DNA of 64,000 nucleotides from Onthophagus taurus (GCF_036711975.1 NC_091973.1:9610001-9674000); one strand, 5' to 3'. Numbered from the stretch's first letter, positions 43,866 to 56,366 are shown. Numbers and translations are program-made. Notes: generated by a model not told the origin, from the sequence alone.

Positions 43866-45165
43866 TTATTTATATCTTGAAACAAACTGAATAGCCGATT
43901 TATAAACGGGATCGTTTCCCTTATACCTAGTATCTTTTCGATTGAGTATTCTATTTACACCAACTGTCCAATTGTGAATACATAAAAGTGTGAATTGATC
44001 TATAATTTTTCTTTTTATAAAATCTGTGTGTGTGCAACTAAAAGGAAAATTGAATAACACGTTTCTATTTAATTCCTCTAATAGGAATTTAAATGTGATA
44101 TCCTTTTCCGCAAGTTGCGGTAAATTTATCATTATTATTCTGTATAACTTAAATAAACCTATAATTAGTTGAGGTGTTGCATATTTTAGACGATGTGGCA
44201 CATCTAAATTAAACTCTTTCTCTTTAATAACGAGTGCCATTGCTCATCGGTATTAATACAAATTAAATTATTTTTACAAGTTGAACAATTAAACAAAAAT
44301 CTTAATTTCTTGCATATATAGCCGCCTATATACGCTATAGCATATGCATCAATTTCAGATAGATTTATGGGAGGTACTACAACTTTTTTAGATGACCCTT
44401 CTTTAACTTCTTCATCAAACTTTTTCCCTATAAAATTTTTAACGTTGGTGATAATACTTAAGGAGTCACCCTCATAATTTGCATGTATACAATGCCGTGA
44501 TGTCAACGAATTAATAATTAAAGTTTTGTAATTATTTTGGAATTGAGTGGAGGTTGGATTAACATTTCTAACACCCCGTTGCCGCATCTGCCCAAAAAAA
44601 TTTTCTAGGGGGTCCCTAGAAATTAAATACCCTCAATCTCAAAAATGAAATATCCCCTTTTAAGTTTTTAAATATATCTTGTAAGCCTTGTATAGCAAAT
44701 GTCTAATTCTTTAAGGATGGTGGAGTATATTCAGCATTTTCTTTCTTGAAATACATATTCTTTAGGATACGTTTTGCTTCTTCAAAAAATGTATGGTGAG
44801 CTGAATCAACTTTCAGTGCACACCGCAATTCTTTTCCTCTTGTTGGATATACTGAATTTCCATTCACACTGTCAAATAAATTATCGAAGAACTTAACAAT
44901 TTTGGCTGTACCAATCGCAGTTGCATTTAACGGATTTTGGGAGTTGCTATGTATTCCTACAAATAACAAATTAATCATATTTTGTTTATTATAAAATACA
45001 ATCACTATAATACATTACCTGATTTTACCATCACATTTATAACAGCAGTCACAGTGTGACTTAGAGTTTGGGTTGCGATTGATACCTTCATTTTTTTAAT
45101 TTTCTTTGGGATACAATGTTCGTCCGTTAACTTCGGCATCAATCTAAGTTCCCTGTAATAGCTTG
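43866..45165 (-). pseudogene. P-element-like transposase, C-terminal half (B), near-continuous
   Basis: Reading down from 45165: LRLMPKLTDEHCIPKKIKKM and KVSIATQTLSHTVTAVIN, a GTAATG donor near 45021, a TTTGTAG acceptor near 44958, then GTAKIVKFFDNLFDSVNG, PPSLKN, a TAG where Trp is expected (about 44700), the signature RDPLENFFGQMRQRGV, then NVNPTSTQFQNNYK, AIAYIGGYICKKL and the C-terminal tail 44240-43866 in another frame. One stop and one frameshift are the only lesions seen in about 400 residues. It truncates the Gypsy env at about 45165. Confidence 0.8.
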
Positions 45166-46352
45166 ACTTCGCAATTGTCTACAAGATGAGCCAATGACAC
45201 AGGTCTTTCTTGTTTACAAATAAGTTTATTAACAAGTATCTTCAAGGTGTATTCACTGTCAAACAACTGTATGAAATGCTGTTTACTTTCATCAATAGCT
45301 ATAAATTTAGATGAAGGGCGAATTAGAATGAATTCATTTATAGAAACTTGTTTCGGAAATGGTGAAATTTTGTATACGTAAAATAGTTGTGTTTCTATTC
45401 TGCTAAAGGTATATTTATTATGTATATCAAACGTTTATTTTCAAAGAAAACTTGCAAATCTTATCGATTTATTTATTATTTAGGAAAAGGTTTGCACTTG
45501 AAATATCCAAAGGTATGGGAAATTCCAATCCATGGGGAAGAGATTCAACAATTTGTTTGATTTCTTTCGTTAGTTGAACAGGTGTTATAATAGCAGGGTG
45601 TAAAATACCACTTTTAGCTACTAGAATTGCTGTAGTTAATAACATTACTTCCAACTGAAGTTGATTTAAAATCATATTAGTAGTTGTGACATGCTCTTCT
45701 AGATCTAATTTAAGTTTAAAAAATTCTACTTCTGCAAAGTTACTATTTAATCTTTTCGAGATTCTTTCGATATTGTCTCGTAAGACATTTTTATTGACAT
45801 CTAATGTACCTATTGTATTATTAAAATTAATTAAAGTAGATTGTACGATTTTAGTTTGTTGTTTTAAGAGGTCGAGTACTGAAGCTTCGTCTGTTGCAAA
45901 TTCAGAAATTTTCTTCTCATAATATTGTGCATCGTCATTATTTAAGATTTCGAACAATACTTTAGTGGCTTTACCTACAACATCAAACCATCCCCTCTTA
46001 TTTCTACTTAAAGTGTTGTGACATATTAATTCGTGTAATGTTTGCAACTCTGTTTCAATCTTATTTAAGCTATATTGAGTAGATTTTTTAAATGCATCGC
46101 ATATATAATAATGATATTTTGCATGATCATGGTCGCATAGATTTGACGTCGTCTTATAGTACTTTTCTACATGCTTAAATTTATCATAAAGGCTATCTAT
46201 ATTTACATATATTATTAACTTCCATTTGTTATTGAAAAGACGCATTTCTCCTAACTTCTCGAAATGGATTCCTGGGTTATGCTCGTAATAGGTTACATTG
46301 TACTCCGGTAAGCATTGTGCTACAATGAACAGATTCCCGAGTAGTAATAACC
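45166..46352 (-). pseudogene. env: Envelope gene of the AT-rich Gypsy (errantivirus), 3'-truncated
   Basis: A splice-acceptor-like TTTTTCAG precedes the start near 46352, fitting the spliced env message of errantiviruses. A signal-like hydrophobic stretch leads into YEHNPGIHFEKLG. The furin-like site RNKRGWFDVVG, followed by VLFEILNNDDAQYY, marks the fusion peptide start of baculovirus F-like proteins. Long helices follow to 45469, and the ectodomain continues in another frame to about 45180. The transmembrane anchor is absent because the P-like element interrupts here, so it cannot encode a membrane-anchored protein. Confidence 0.8.
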
Positions 46353-46507
46353 TGAAAAATATACGTGTAAGTAAATTCGTATTTTATTCTAAAAAATTGT
46401 TTTTAATCATAAAAGTGTTAATCTATTGGCGTGTATGGTTTGTGAATGCCTACCCTTCTGAATGATATAGTTAACGTCAGATAATTTTTCGGTTATTGTA
46501 TATGGGC

Positions 46508-47760
46508 CTATCCATAAAGAGGTAACTTTTTGTTTCGACCTCTACGAACTGATTCGTCGTAAAGAAGAACATTGTCGCCTACCGTAAATTCTCTTGAAAA
46601 TGTATTTTTATCATTACTATTTTTTGAAACATGTTTACTTCGTAATAGATTTTTTTTTGCTATCTGTCTAGAATGTTTCATTTTTTGTTTAAGATTCGCA
46701 ACAAAATCATCGTAAGTATATTTAGTTTTTGGTGGTTGGGTTATTGAAGTTGGCAAGGTCGGTGTATAACCAAACAAAAGTTCGAAAGGAGAAAATTGTG
46801 TAGCTGTATGAATACTGGTATTATAAGTGAATGTTGTGAATGGAATCCAAGCATTCCAATCTTCCTGCGTGTCGGAAATAAAATGTCTTAAATATTCTTC
46901 AAACCTCTATGGCATCTTTCTAATGCTCCGTTTGATTCTGGATGGTAACTAGTTGTTTGAATTTTTTTTATTTTTAGAATTTTACAGACATTTCTGAAAA
47001 GTGTGCTTAAAAAATTTGTTCCCCGATCAGTGACTAAAACTTCAGGTATACCATAAAACAAATAACATTTTTAACGAAGTGGTCAGCCACAGTTGATGCT
47101 TCTGGATTTTTCATTGGAACGTTTATGTTGCATTTCGTTAAATCATCCTGAAAAGTTAATATGTATTTATGTCCTTCTTCGGTTTCGGGTAAGGGACCAA
47201 CTATATCCATAAAACATCTTTTAAAAGGTTTATTTGCGGTTGTTGTGATGATCATGGGCATTTTGGTTTTTCGGGACATTTTATTTTTTTGACAAAGTTC
47301 ACACTTTCGTATAAATTGTTTAACGTCTTTTCTCATTTCCTTCCAATTATATAATTGTGTGAGTTTTTTGTATATGCGTGATACGCCTTGATGACCTGCT
47401 AGTGGAGAATTATGGAATTCTTGCAATATACTATTTTTATTTGATTCTGTTGGAGTTATTAGATCTTTATTGTAAATTGTTATTTCTACATTTGTGTTTC
47501 GAAAAATATACCTGATCATTGGATAAATTATTTCCCATTTAATTGGATGATGATAGTGATATTTAATAAATGACAGTTTAATTTTTGTATTATTTATAAG
47601 ATTCCTTAAATTTAGCAAACATGACCAAATATTTTCATATGAAACATCACTAAATGAAGTTTCGTTATCTATTAATAGAAATATTAGGGTTTTGATGATG
47701 GTAAACAGAAGTAACATTTAACTGAATGTCATTTTTAAAACTTTCTAAGAATTGATTTAT
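46508..47760 (-). pseudogene. Integrase of the AT-rich Gypsy
   Basis: From 47717 the frame carries the zinc-binding HHCC region (HNSPLAGHQGVSRIYKKL, FIRKCELCQKNK) and the start of the core (CFMDIVGPLPETEEGHKYIL with the first catalytic Asp). After a frameshift at 47040 the core passes through 47030-46800 in other frames; 46777-46508 gives the end (LFGYTPTLPTS, then AKKNLLRSKHVSKN and FTVGDNVLLYDE). The upstream part is interrupted by the Pao LTR at 47809. Confidence 0.8.
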
Positions 47761-47808
47761 GGTTTTGTTAGATTCTGTTACAATTTTTTCCGGAACTCTG
47801 AGTAGCGC

Positions 47809-48129
47809 TGGTTAAAAACTTCTTATTGTTTTAAATAATTTATTTATTGTTATTATAAACGATGATTTAGGTAATAACATAATATGAATGTGATTAATAC
47901 GAACGAATTTTACCGAAACTATTTTAAACGAAGTATTATTCGAAACAAAAATGATGTGATTGAGTTCTTTATTCGAGAGAGTTTATTCGAGAGTGTTTCT
48001 CATTCGAGCACGTAGGCTCGTTTATAATATTTTTAAAACCAAAAACTTGTATTTTAATACACAGAATTACAAAAATAAAATAAAATTATGAAGGCAACCT
48101 TGCATTAAATACAAAAATAATTCTTAACA
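47809..48129 (-). repeat. BEL/Pao 3' LTR, third copy
   Basis: On the minus strand a polypurine tract GGTGGGGGGCA is followed by TGTTAAGAATTATTTTTG, and the unit ends TTTTTAACCA, a TG...CA repeat of about 321 bp. It is followed directly by Gypsy pol sequence, which suggests the Pao inserted into that Gypsy. The 5' LTR is not present. Confidence 0.6.
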
Positions 48130-48296
48130 TGCCCCCCACCTTGAAAGGATTCCCTTTCAATGTTAAAGAGCAACAAAAAAAAAATAACATGTTCGAACGA
48201 AAAATTGATAATAGCAAATAAACAGTAAAGAAAAATTAAATGAAACGAAATAAAATTTACTGCGCACCCTGTGCATGCGAAACTAACTTCATGCAA

Positions 48297-50108
48297 TTAG
48301 TTAACGGGCAACGGACAAAGTTTTATGGCGGCTTGTTTAATTACACCGTTATGTGTGCGAACGGAAGCCACTCTTGTTATACCATCCTTTCCCTTGTGGA
48401 GTTTGGTGTTTCTTCCAACAATCCATTTCAAGGTAGGTAAATTATCATCCTTTACCACAACTAACTGTCCTTCTTGAAGGTCGACGGCGTCGCTTGTCCA
48501 TTTGTGACGCTGTTGCAGTTCCGCCAAATATTCTCGCGACCAACGACACCAAAAGTGTTGTTGGACCATTTGAATATGTTGGTAATGTGAAAGCCGATTT
48601 AAACCAATATGGGATAAATTTGGATCCGGCAGTGAAGTAAGTGCTCGACCAATCAAAAAATGTGCGGGAGTTAGAGGGATTAAATCATTTGGATCGGATG
48701 ATTAAGGATAGCTTCGATTAGAATGAGCAATGTATAAAAATCTTCAAATACAAATGAAACGTTTCCTGCCACCCTTCTCAAATGAAATTTTACCGATTTC
48801 ACCCCGGCCTCCCATAGACCGCCAAAATGAGGCGAGTTAGGGGGTATAAAGGACCAATTAAGCTTATTAGCGTTGATCATGGTGGTCAATTCATCAGAGG
48901 TTTCTACTAAAAATTTACCCAATCTATCTAATTCTTTACTCGCGCCTACAAAATTGGTTCCGTTATCGGAAAACATTTGGCACGGTCTTCCTCGTCTACT
49001 CACAAAACGCCTGAGTGCGGAAATAAAACACTCTGAACTTAATTCAGTCACCAATTCTAGATGAATCGCTCTAGTAACAAAGCACACGAATAGGCAAATA
49101 TAGTACTTACTCATTTTTGATCCCCTACCGTTTATATATTTTAACAGGAACGGACCTCCATAATCAACACCGGTTATGTAAAATGGAGGTGCTGGCTTTA
49201 CTCTTTGGACAGGCAAGTTACCCATCGGTGGTTGCACAGGCTTCGGATATACTTGACAACATCGAATACATTCGCGAACAACCTTTTTCGCCAAATTTCT
49301 GCCTCCGATAGGCCAAAACCGCTCTCGTACGGATGCTAATAAATGCTGCGGACCGACATGAAAAAGTATCTTGTGCTCGGCTTCGAAAATTAAACGACCC
49401 AATGCATGTTCACTCGCGATAACGATAGGAAATTTTCGCTCAAACGAATAATCCGTGTTACTTAGTCTCCCACCTACGCGAATTATACCATCGTTATCCA
49501 AAAACGGATTTAAATTTGTCAATCGACTCTTTTTTGGAATGTTTTTACCGCGATCTAAATTTTCTAATTCTTCCGCGAATGCTTCATGCTGGCTACATTT
49601 AATAATAAATTTAAAAATAAATTCAATAGTTTTTAAAGGAGTAATAATTTTAGTTTTCCCCTTACAATTCTTTACAAACCGCATTACGTATGCAAACGCT
49701 CCAATGAAGAAAATCGCGAAAATTTAATCAAAGAATGGTTATTTAATTCTATTGTGAAAACAATTTTTTTTATTTCGGGAATATTTCCCATTCGAAATTC
49801 GCGAACCGGCCAGATGTTTTCATCATTTTTCGCAAGCCAATCTGGTCCGGACCAGTATTTACACAAAGAAGATAAACCTCAGGCATCGACCCCCCGCGAA
49901 ATCGTTTGTTGGTACATATCTCCATTCATCGAAACGCGATTGATCTAAGATTTTAGCAACTCGGTTTCTTACGAACGTTTGTAGTTTAGCCGGCTCAATA
50001 GACAACCAGCCCAATGCAACACTGGAATCCGTCCAGTATGTTATTCTTGTACCGTTTAACTTTAACGCCGTTTTTACTTTACTCATTAAATCCGCAAGCA
50101 TGAGCGCA
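48297..50108 (-). pseudogene. BEL/Pao pol, third copy
   Basis: Frames 50101-49859 (MLADLMSKVKTALKL, TYWTDSSVALGWL, FVRNRVAKILD), 49684-48680 (zinc-binding and integrase: GGRLSNTDYSFERKFPIVI, TGVDYGGPFLLKY, MFSDNGTNFVGASKEL, PHFGGLWEAGVKSV) and 48656-48297 (DUF5641: WSREYLAELQQRHKW, VVKDDNLPTLKWIVG) follow the Pao order RNase H, integrase, DUF5641. The 334-residue integrase frame is unbroken with its Asp residues in place. The RT and all upstream parts are cut off at 50108, where a GC-rich Gypsy LTR starts. Confidence 0.88.
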
Positions 50109-50111
50109 CCC

Positions 50112-50363
50112 TGTCACACGGGAGATGTTGATGACAATAAATCGATGAGTTGTTTGTTGTGAAAAATATATTTAATTATTTTACAAATATTTACAAGTTA
50201 ATAAGCGCACGATGTTAAGGTGACGGTCTGAATGTCGGCTTGTTCTCAGCATGCCCATTTTATACCCCCTTGGCTGGAAGTAAACAAAGGGCAGCCAATA
50301 AGGGATTTCCGACCCTAGGGAACCATGCGCCGAGCAGCGCCAGGAGTCTGCGCTTTGCTAACA
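50112..50363 (-). repeat. LTR of the GC-rich Gypsy
   Basis: A polypurine tract (AAGGGAGGGGG) precedes TGTTAGCAAAGCG; the repeat contains a TATAAAA box at about 50265-50271 and ends CGTGTGACA, 252 bp in all. The Pao RNase H frame starts directly outside (50108), so this Gypsy interrupted the Pao element. Confidence 0.75.
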
Positions 50364-50369
50364 CCCCCT

Positions 50370-52000
50370 CCCTTAAGGCGCTGGGTCGGCGTGCTGGCGT
50401 CGTGGCGGTACCGGGCGGAGGTCGTTGACGTGGACTTTGACCGGCGTGGCAGAGTTTCCTCGGCGTATCCAGTAGGTGGTTGGCCCGGCCTTCTCGATAA
50501 CAATGTGAGGTGCAGTCCATCGGTGTCCGAAGGGGGCTGCTTTTCCCGTGCTTCGACCATAAGCGCGCTCGTAAACTGCGGCCCGTTGTCTGTGAAGATG
50601 GCTTGGGGGTACCCGTACCGTGAGAACACTTGTTCCTCTATAAGCCGTATGATGCGCGGGGCATTGCGAAGGCTTCCACCCACCGACTAAACAGGTCGGT
50701 GAGCACCAGGGCGAATCGGTTGTTCTCCCGCGACTTTGTGTACGGTCCCATTATGTCGACAGCCACGATTTCCCATGGGGCGACGGGGTCACGTGGTCTT
50801 AACGGCGCCTTGTCCTGGAGGGGTCCTCTCTTGAAGGCAGTGCAAGCCCAACATCCTCGGACGTACTCCCGGACGTCTGTCTCCATTCCGAGCCAACTGT
50901 AATGCCGTTGTATAGCCCTTAGAATCTTTTCGGCTCCTGGGTGCCCGGCCATGGGTTCGGCGTGGTAGACATGAAGTATGGCTTCGATGGTGTCTTTGGG
51001 TGCCACCAGTCTATTGCCAAGCTGGTGGCTTTTCCAGAGGAGACCCTCTTGCACCAGATACTGTTGTAGTATCCGCTCTTCTGCGGGACATGTGGGTCCA
51101 TTGTCTTGGTAGGTGCGCCACGATCGAACAAGGTTTACTCGGCGAGGCTCGGGGCGTCGACAATGAGGAGTTGAGGTTTTTCTTCCTCATCCGTGGTGGG
51201 CATTGTCTGCAGGGGTGGTAACAGCCTTTCGTGATCAGGCCGATCTGCATTGTCGGCGGGTTGTCGAGAAAGGTAGTCGGGCAGTTCGTTTTCCCGGCCC
51301 AGAATGTGTTCAACATCGAATTTGAATTCCTGCAGCAACAAGGACCATCGTGTGAGTTTGACGTTCTTCTCCTTCAAGCTGTTCAGCCACAGTAACGCCC
51401 TGTTGTCTGTTCTTAATAAGAACCAGCGGTCCTCGAGATAAGGGCGGAAGTGGCGGAGGGCCCACACCACGGCGAGACACTCTTGTTCGTTAGCATGGTA
51501 CTTCTCCTCGGCCTTAGTTAGCTTAGCGCTGACGAACGATATAATCTTCCGACCCGGGTCTTGATATATCACCGCCGCTATCCCCTTCTCACTAGCATCC
51601 GTCTGAAGGACGTAAGGTTGGTCGGTTTGCGGGCGATGAAGCTGCAGAGGTTGACTTCCCTTTTTATGTTGCGGAAGGCTTCCTGAGATTCGGGGGTCCA
51701 TCGAAACCGGGTGTTTCCCCGCAATAGGTTGGTCAGTGGTGATAACTTTTCGGCGCACCGAGGGATAAATGTGCGCAACCAATTGCATAAGTCGAGGAAC
51801 GAACGTAGTTGCTTTCGATTTTCTGGTACAGGGGCGCTTTGTAGGTCCCTGAGGTGCCCTCCGTCGGGTGTGACCTTGTATCCCAGGTAGTCTAGGGATG
51901 TAGCTCCGAACACGCACTTGTCGGCAGAGAGTCGCAGGTTGTAAGTGCGCAACCGTTCGAACACTTGATGATGGTGGTCCAAGTGTTGTTCCCAGCTCCC
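50370..52000 (-). pseudogene. GC-rich Gypsy pol remnant (RT end, RNase H, integrase)
   Basis: Frames on the minus strand: 51982-51578 (RT end, HQVFERLRTYNLRLSADKCV, LGYKVTPDGG, then the start of RNase H), 51917-51135 (LQTDASEKGIAAVIYQ, HANEQECLAVVWALRHFRPY, LRTDNRALLWLNSL), 51054-50638 (integrase HHCC: AGHPGAEKILRAIQRHYSWL, CWACTAFKRG, IVAVDIMGPY) and 50683-50370 (FTDNGPQFTSAL, then a deletion to the C-terminal domain HIVIEKAGPTTYWIRRG). Base composition is clearly GC-richer than everything around it. The RT catalytic part is lacking, replaced at about 52005 by an AT-rich Gypsy. Confidence 0.85.
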
Positions 52001-52004
52001 TGTT

Positions 52005-52284
52005 CTTTCATTTCTATCTGATGATATCCCGATGCTAAATCTGAACTAATGAAGTAATTTGCACTGCCTAGTTTGTCTAATATCTCGTTGATGTTTGGTA
52101 ACGGATATTTGTCTTTGATAGTTTTCTCATTAAGTCTTCGATAGTCAATTACTAATCGATATTTCTGTATTTCTGAAGCATCTAGCTTTTTCGGTACTAA
52201 CGAAATTGGGGATGACCATGGTGATGAGCTTTCTCTTATTATATCTTGATCTAACATTTTATTGATTTGCTTATTTATTTCCAT
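52005..52284 (-). pseudogene. RT start of the AT-rich Gypsy
   Basis: The frame 52284-52005 has NKMLDQDIIRESSSPWSSPI, VIDYRRLNEKTIKDKYPLPN, SANYFISSDLASGYHQIEMK with the first catalytic Asp. It is then replaced in mid-domain by GC-rich Gypsy sequence. It follows protease and gag in the usual order, so it is the 5' pol of the same element as the integrase and env at 45-47.8 kb. Confidence 0.85.
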
Positions 52285-52640
52285 TTATTTTTTGGTTATA
52301 CAGCTTTCTATACGGTTTTTGATATACTGGGACGTTATTATTCAAATTTACTTCATGTTTTATTTTTGAATGAAATGTAAGAGGTATGTCATCATTATGT
52401 ACGATCCCGTGGTATTTATAAACTAAATCTTTAATCATGTTTTTTTTTTCTTTATTCTTAATTTTTCCTTAATTGTATTCATTTGAATAATTTTAATATC
52501 TTTTGATAATAATTTTGATGTTATTATATTTTCTTGATTTTGATTATATTCATTAATATTTTCAACTTCTATAGGCTCTATGTTTATTTTAATAGGATAC
52601 TCATTAAAGTTTGCAATTTCAAGTAAGGCTTCGTTTTGAT

Positions 52641-53204
52641 TTATTCGGTGATTATCGAATTGGGTATTTCTACACCTTTCATAATTTCTTTATGATTTAT
52701 AACGAACTCTCCTTTGTTATTTTGAAGAGGTATTTTAAATATTTGTCTTGATCCTGATTGTAATCCTAATGTCGGGTTATTTGTATAAAATGGTATGGAT
52801 GCATACGGTGTTTCTAATAATTTATTTTTATAGTTCAAATTTGCATTTAACATTTCTAAAATATCATTTCCGATTATGCCATCATATTTTTCAAATACAT
52901 CTATTATGTTAAATACATATGTATGATCTGGGTTGTTAAATGTTTGTAAACTTTGAATTTCGATTTTATAATTATTTTTATTAATGCCATGCATTGTTTT
53001 TATTAAATATGGTTCAAAAAATATGTAATTTTTAAAATAATTTTCTACTAGCTTTTGAGATATTGTTGATACGGATGCTCCACTATCTATTAAAATTTTG
53101 GTATTGTCTAATTCTGGTAATATTATGTATGATAGTCTAGTATTGTCTTGAATATTATTGATGTTTATAATTTTTAATTTTGAGTTTCTGAGGCTGTTTC
53201 GCAA
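52641..53204 (-). pseudogene. Aspartic protease of the AT-rich Gypsy
   Basis: A 187-residue open frame containing KILIDSGASVSTI, the D-S-G active site of errantivirus retropepsins, and YDGIIGNDILEMLNANL. The following 350 bases to the RT are low-complexity and frame-broken. Confidence 0.82.
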
Positions 53205-53295
53205 AAATCCTCATTCGCGATTTCTTCGATTTCGGGTGTATTAGAATCGTGTCCTAATTGTTCAAAAGGAATAGTTTCTTCTTCTTCTGAGGGTA

Positions 53296-54158
53296 TTATT
53301 TGGATGTAATAGTTTCCGTCATTCTCATTATAAATTTTGCATTTTCATCATTTATATTTAAATTATGAAGGTCTTGCCTGGATCTTTTAGCTGGTATACG
53401 AATTGAACTGAATGATCTATCTACTTCCATAGGTTTCACGTTATTTTGATTTTGTTTGAATACATTTTGATTTTGTTTAAATAAATTTTGGTTTTGAAAA
53501 TAAGTACTGTTATTAGGTAATTGTTTGTGTTGTGAAATTGAAAAAGGATTATTAACAGTTTTAAATTGTGGTTTTTGTAATGGAGCTGGTGTATTCCAAT
53601 TATGGTATGGATTTCGCGGTATATTAAAATTATTACTTTTAAAATTTTGATTTGGGTTAGCTAAATATATCGGTTTATAAACTACTTTTGAATTTTCTTT
53701 TGATTTTTCTGAAAATAAATTTTTACCTGGAGGTACTGGTTTTAATTTTGGTGAATTATTTATATTTAAATGGGTTTTTTGTTTACATAAGTAAAGCCAA
53801 TTTTGTCTTTCTAAAATTATAGCCATCGCTGATTCTAAATTAGCGGGTTCTTTTGTATATAGGAATTCTCCATAATCATTGTAGCTCATTAAACCTCTTA
53901 AATAATTTTGTAACGCGGTCTTTTTATATAACTTTGTTTTTAATACTCTTTCTGTTTGATGTACGGTTAATTTAATTTTGGTTAATAATAAATTTAATGC
54001 ATCTCTAATTCTATCACCTAATGAGTAAGGATTTTCGTTTAATTCTGGATTTATTTGCATTAAGTCTGTCAAAAGGCAATCTTCTGATCGCTGATCTGAA
54101 TAATTTAATTCTAAACATGTTTTAATTTCATGCCAGGTTATCAATTCGCGTGAAGCAA
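53296..54158 (-). pseudogene. gag: Gag of the AT-rich Gypsy, N-terminus displaced
   Basis: The open frame enters from 54158 (RLIASRELITWHEIKTCLEL) and continues with a major-homology-like stretch (NPYSLGDRIRDALNLLL, KTALQNYLRGL) and an Asn/Gln-rich tail with NQNxFKQ repeats, as in errantivirus Gag. It breaks at the TTAA at 54159-54162, where piggyBac 3 starts. The missing N-terminus appears at 56386-56474 on the far side. Confidence 0.8.
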
Positions 54159-54423
54159 TTAACCTTTCAGAGATAACGTGCAGAAATCAGACATAAAGTA
54201 TAACGTGCGGAGCGATACTCCGCCCCTGTTTTCTCCTAAGTTAATAAGAAAAAAAAGGAGACTAGTATAATTAATGCTTTCTTTTTGTATTATTTTATTG
54301 TATTACATACAAAACTCAAGTTTACAATTCATATTCACCAAAAACAAAAAAATAAATTGTTTAACAAAAACTTATAACTAGTTATAACATTACCTAAGTA
54401 GGAATTAAATTTTCAAAAAAACA

Positions 54424-56184
54424 TTAGTTTTCAAATTGTTGATCTTCATTTGCGCAGCCATGACAAATATTTTCGGAATGTTCTAAACAAATGAATTTTC
54501 GGCACTTGAAACATTTAAACCGGGTGGGCCTATTTTTTTTTCTGTCGCACTGATAACATCTGCCTTTCTGGGCCTCAGGGTTAATTGGTTTTAAATCCTG
54601 CTGATCATTTATACCTAATATTTCGTTGAGACGAATTCTAATATTGCGTGGGATCTGTTCATTTAACGCTCGTCGTCGTACGTGTTCATTTAGAAGTTCC
54701 ATGCCAAGTGACTCTAAAAATATTCTTCGAGGTGTCTTATCCTGATACCCTGCATTACTTTTGAAAATAATAAATGAGTTGATGCCAGCTATATTCAAAG
54801 TGGTATAGAATATGACCATGGGCCATCGCCGGGTAGTTCTGGCACAATTATAAGCCTCACACATTTTATCGACTATGTCAACACCTCCTTTTGTTCTATT
54901 GTAATCTAAAATGAGTTCAGGTTTTCCAGTTTCCTCGTTAAGAGAATCGTCTTCGAAGTGCATTGTAGATAACAACCTTATTTTTTTTGGGAATATAAGA
55001 GCAAATCGTAGCTTTTTCTTGGAATCCAAACATGCTTGTTTTCTCCGGCCGAGGAACAGGCTGAGTGAACTCCAAAGGTAATTCCTTCCTGTTTTTCCTT
55101 ATGGTTCCAACAATTGTTAGTTGATGATCGGTAGAGAGTGTATTCGCCACAGCCATAGTTGTAAAGAAATTGTCCATCGTCACGTTTCTTCTACTACCGG
55201 AAATTGGTTGACAAAGACGAGATAAAAGGGAGACATTATCTGTTTGCACTTTGAAGGGTCTAGGGGTTGCTGCCCAGTATAAATTTCCAATTTCGTTGTA
55301 TAATACATTTTTGCGTCTACTAAAGAGTATATTTTGATACCGTATCGATTTGGCTTATTGGGCATATAAACACGAAATCCACATTTTCCACGAAACGCTG
55401 CTAACATTTCGTCCCCTGTTGTATATTCAGACAAGCTAAAGTATTTAGGTAAGTTGGAATTAAATGCATCAAATACTTCTCGAATTGGCGCCAACTTATC
55501 ATGCCTTTGACGTTCCTCACGAGTACTTTTATCGTCAAATCGAATATAACGTAATAGAAATTTGAACCTTTGAAGGGACATAGTGAGACGGAAAATCTCC
55601 ATAGAGGTTCCATTCGTTCTAAACAAATCAGCCGCATTAACATGATTATTCTTTGACATTGCTGAAATATATAGCAACCCAAAAAGTGCCTTCAATTCAA
55701 TAATGTCGGTTGGCCTTGCTGTTCGATTAGATGTATCATAATTCCCCATGCCAATAAAAATATTTGTGTTTTCTACAATAACATTTAGAATATTGTCAGG
55801 GAAAAAAAGGCTCCAGATCTCTAGCGGACTTTTTATTCCTTTTGCGTTTTTTTTTACACCAGGAAGAACCTTGATTATGTTGTCTGCACGAGTTCTTACT
55901 TGTTTATTTCCAGGATGCTTACGCCAGTGTGTCTTTCCGTCTTTTCCTATATAAAATGCAGCAGACTGTTCCCCCGTGTTTTTCCCTGACAGTGGAACAT
56001 CCAAATCGATGGGCTCAATTGTTTGTTCGTCATCGGTGTTATGATCTTGGATTTCTTCGTGGTCACTTGTCAAACTCGCATTATCATCATCAATATCGGT
56101 CTCCACCTCTTCAAAGAGCCTTTGAAGATATTCCTGTTCCTTTTCGTAATCCATAGCTAACTCTGGAACTACATAATTATCCAT
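54424..56184 (-). pseudogene. piggyBac transposase 3, two frameshifts
   Basis: ATG at 56184. Frame 56184-55180 covers the acidic N-terminus (to about residue 63), the LFFPDNILNVIVENTN block, LKALFGLLYI, and the first catalytic Asp (GDEMLAAFRGKCGFRVYMPN, Asp258). A frameshift near 55270 leads to 55249-54938 with the second Asp (RNVTMDNFFTT). Another near 55020 leads to 55029-54424 with the third (KGGVDIVDKMCEAYNCARTT) and the C-terminal cysteine domain (CYQCDRKKNRPTRFKCFKC). All three Asp are present. The left end is TTAA plus CCTTTCAGAGATAACGTGC at 54159-54181; a convincing right terminal repeat was not found. Confidence 0.87.
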
Positions 56185-56225
56185 AGTAATTAAGCAAACA
56201 AATAATAAAAAACCAATAACTTACC

Positions 56226-56366
56226 TATAATGTTTTGCAAAAAGGATAACGTGAGGAGTATCACTCCGCAAGCTGCTAAAATACCAGAACCAAGCGCACC
56301 CCCGAACAGAATATTTAACACTAATTTCAAGACGCCAAAAGCAACAGGTACTGAGCCGTCGAGCAT
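56226..56366 (-). CDS. Small hydrophobic open frame with splice donor, unidentified
   Basis: ATG at 56366 starts 47 codons rich in Leu, Ile, Gly and Val, ending at a strong donor (AG/GTAAGT at 56225/56224). It looks like one or two membrane helices. It lies 35 bases upstream of the piggyBac ATG and contains the sequence GCGGAGTGATACTCC that recurs, in related form, near the left end of that element (54201-54219). It may be an untranslated leader exon of piggyBac rather than a real gene; I do not recognise it. Confidence 0.35.
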
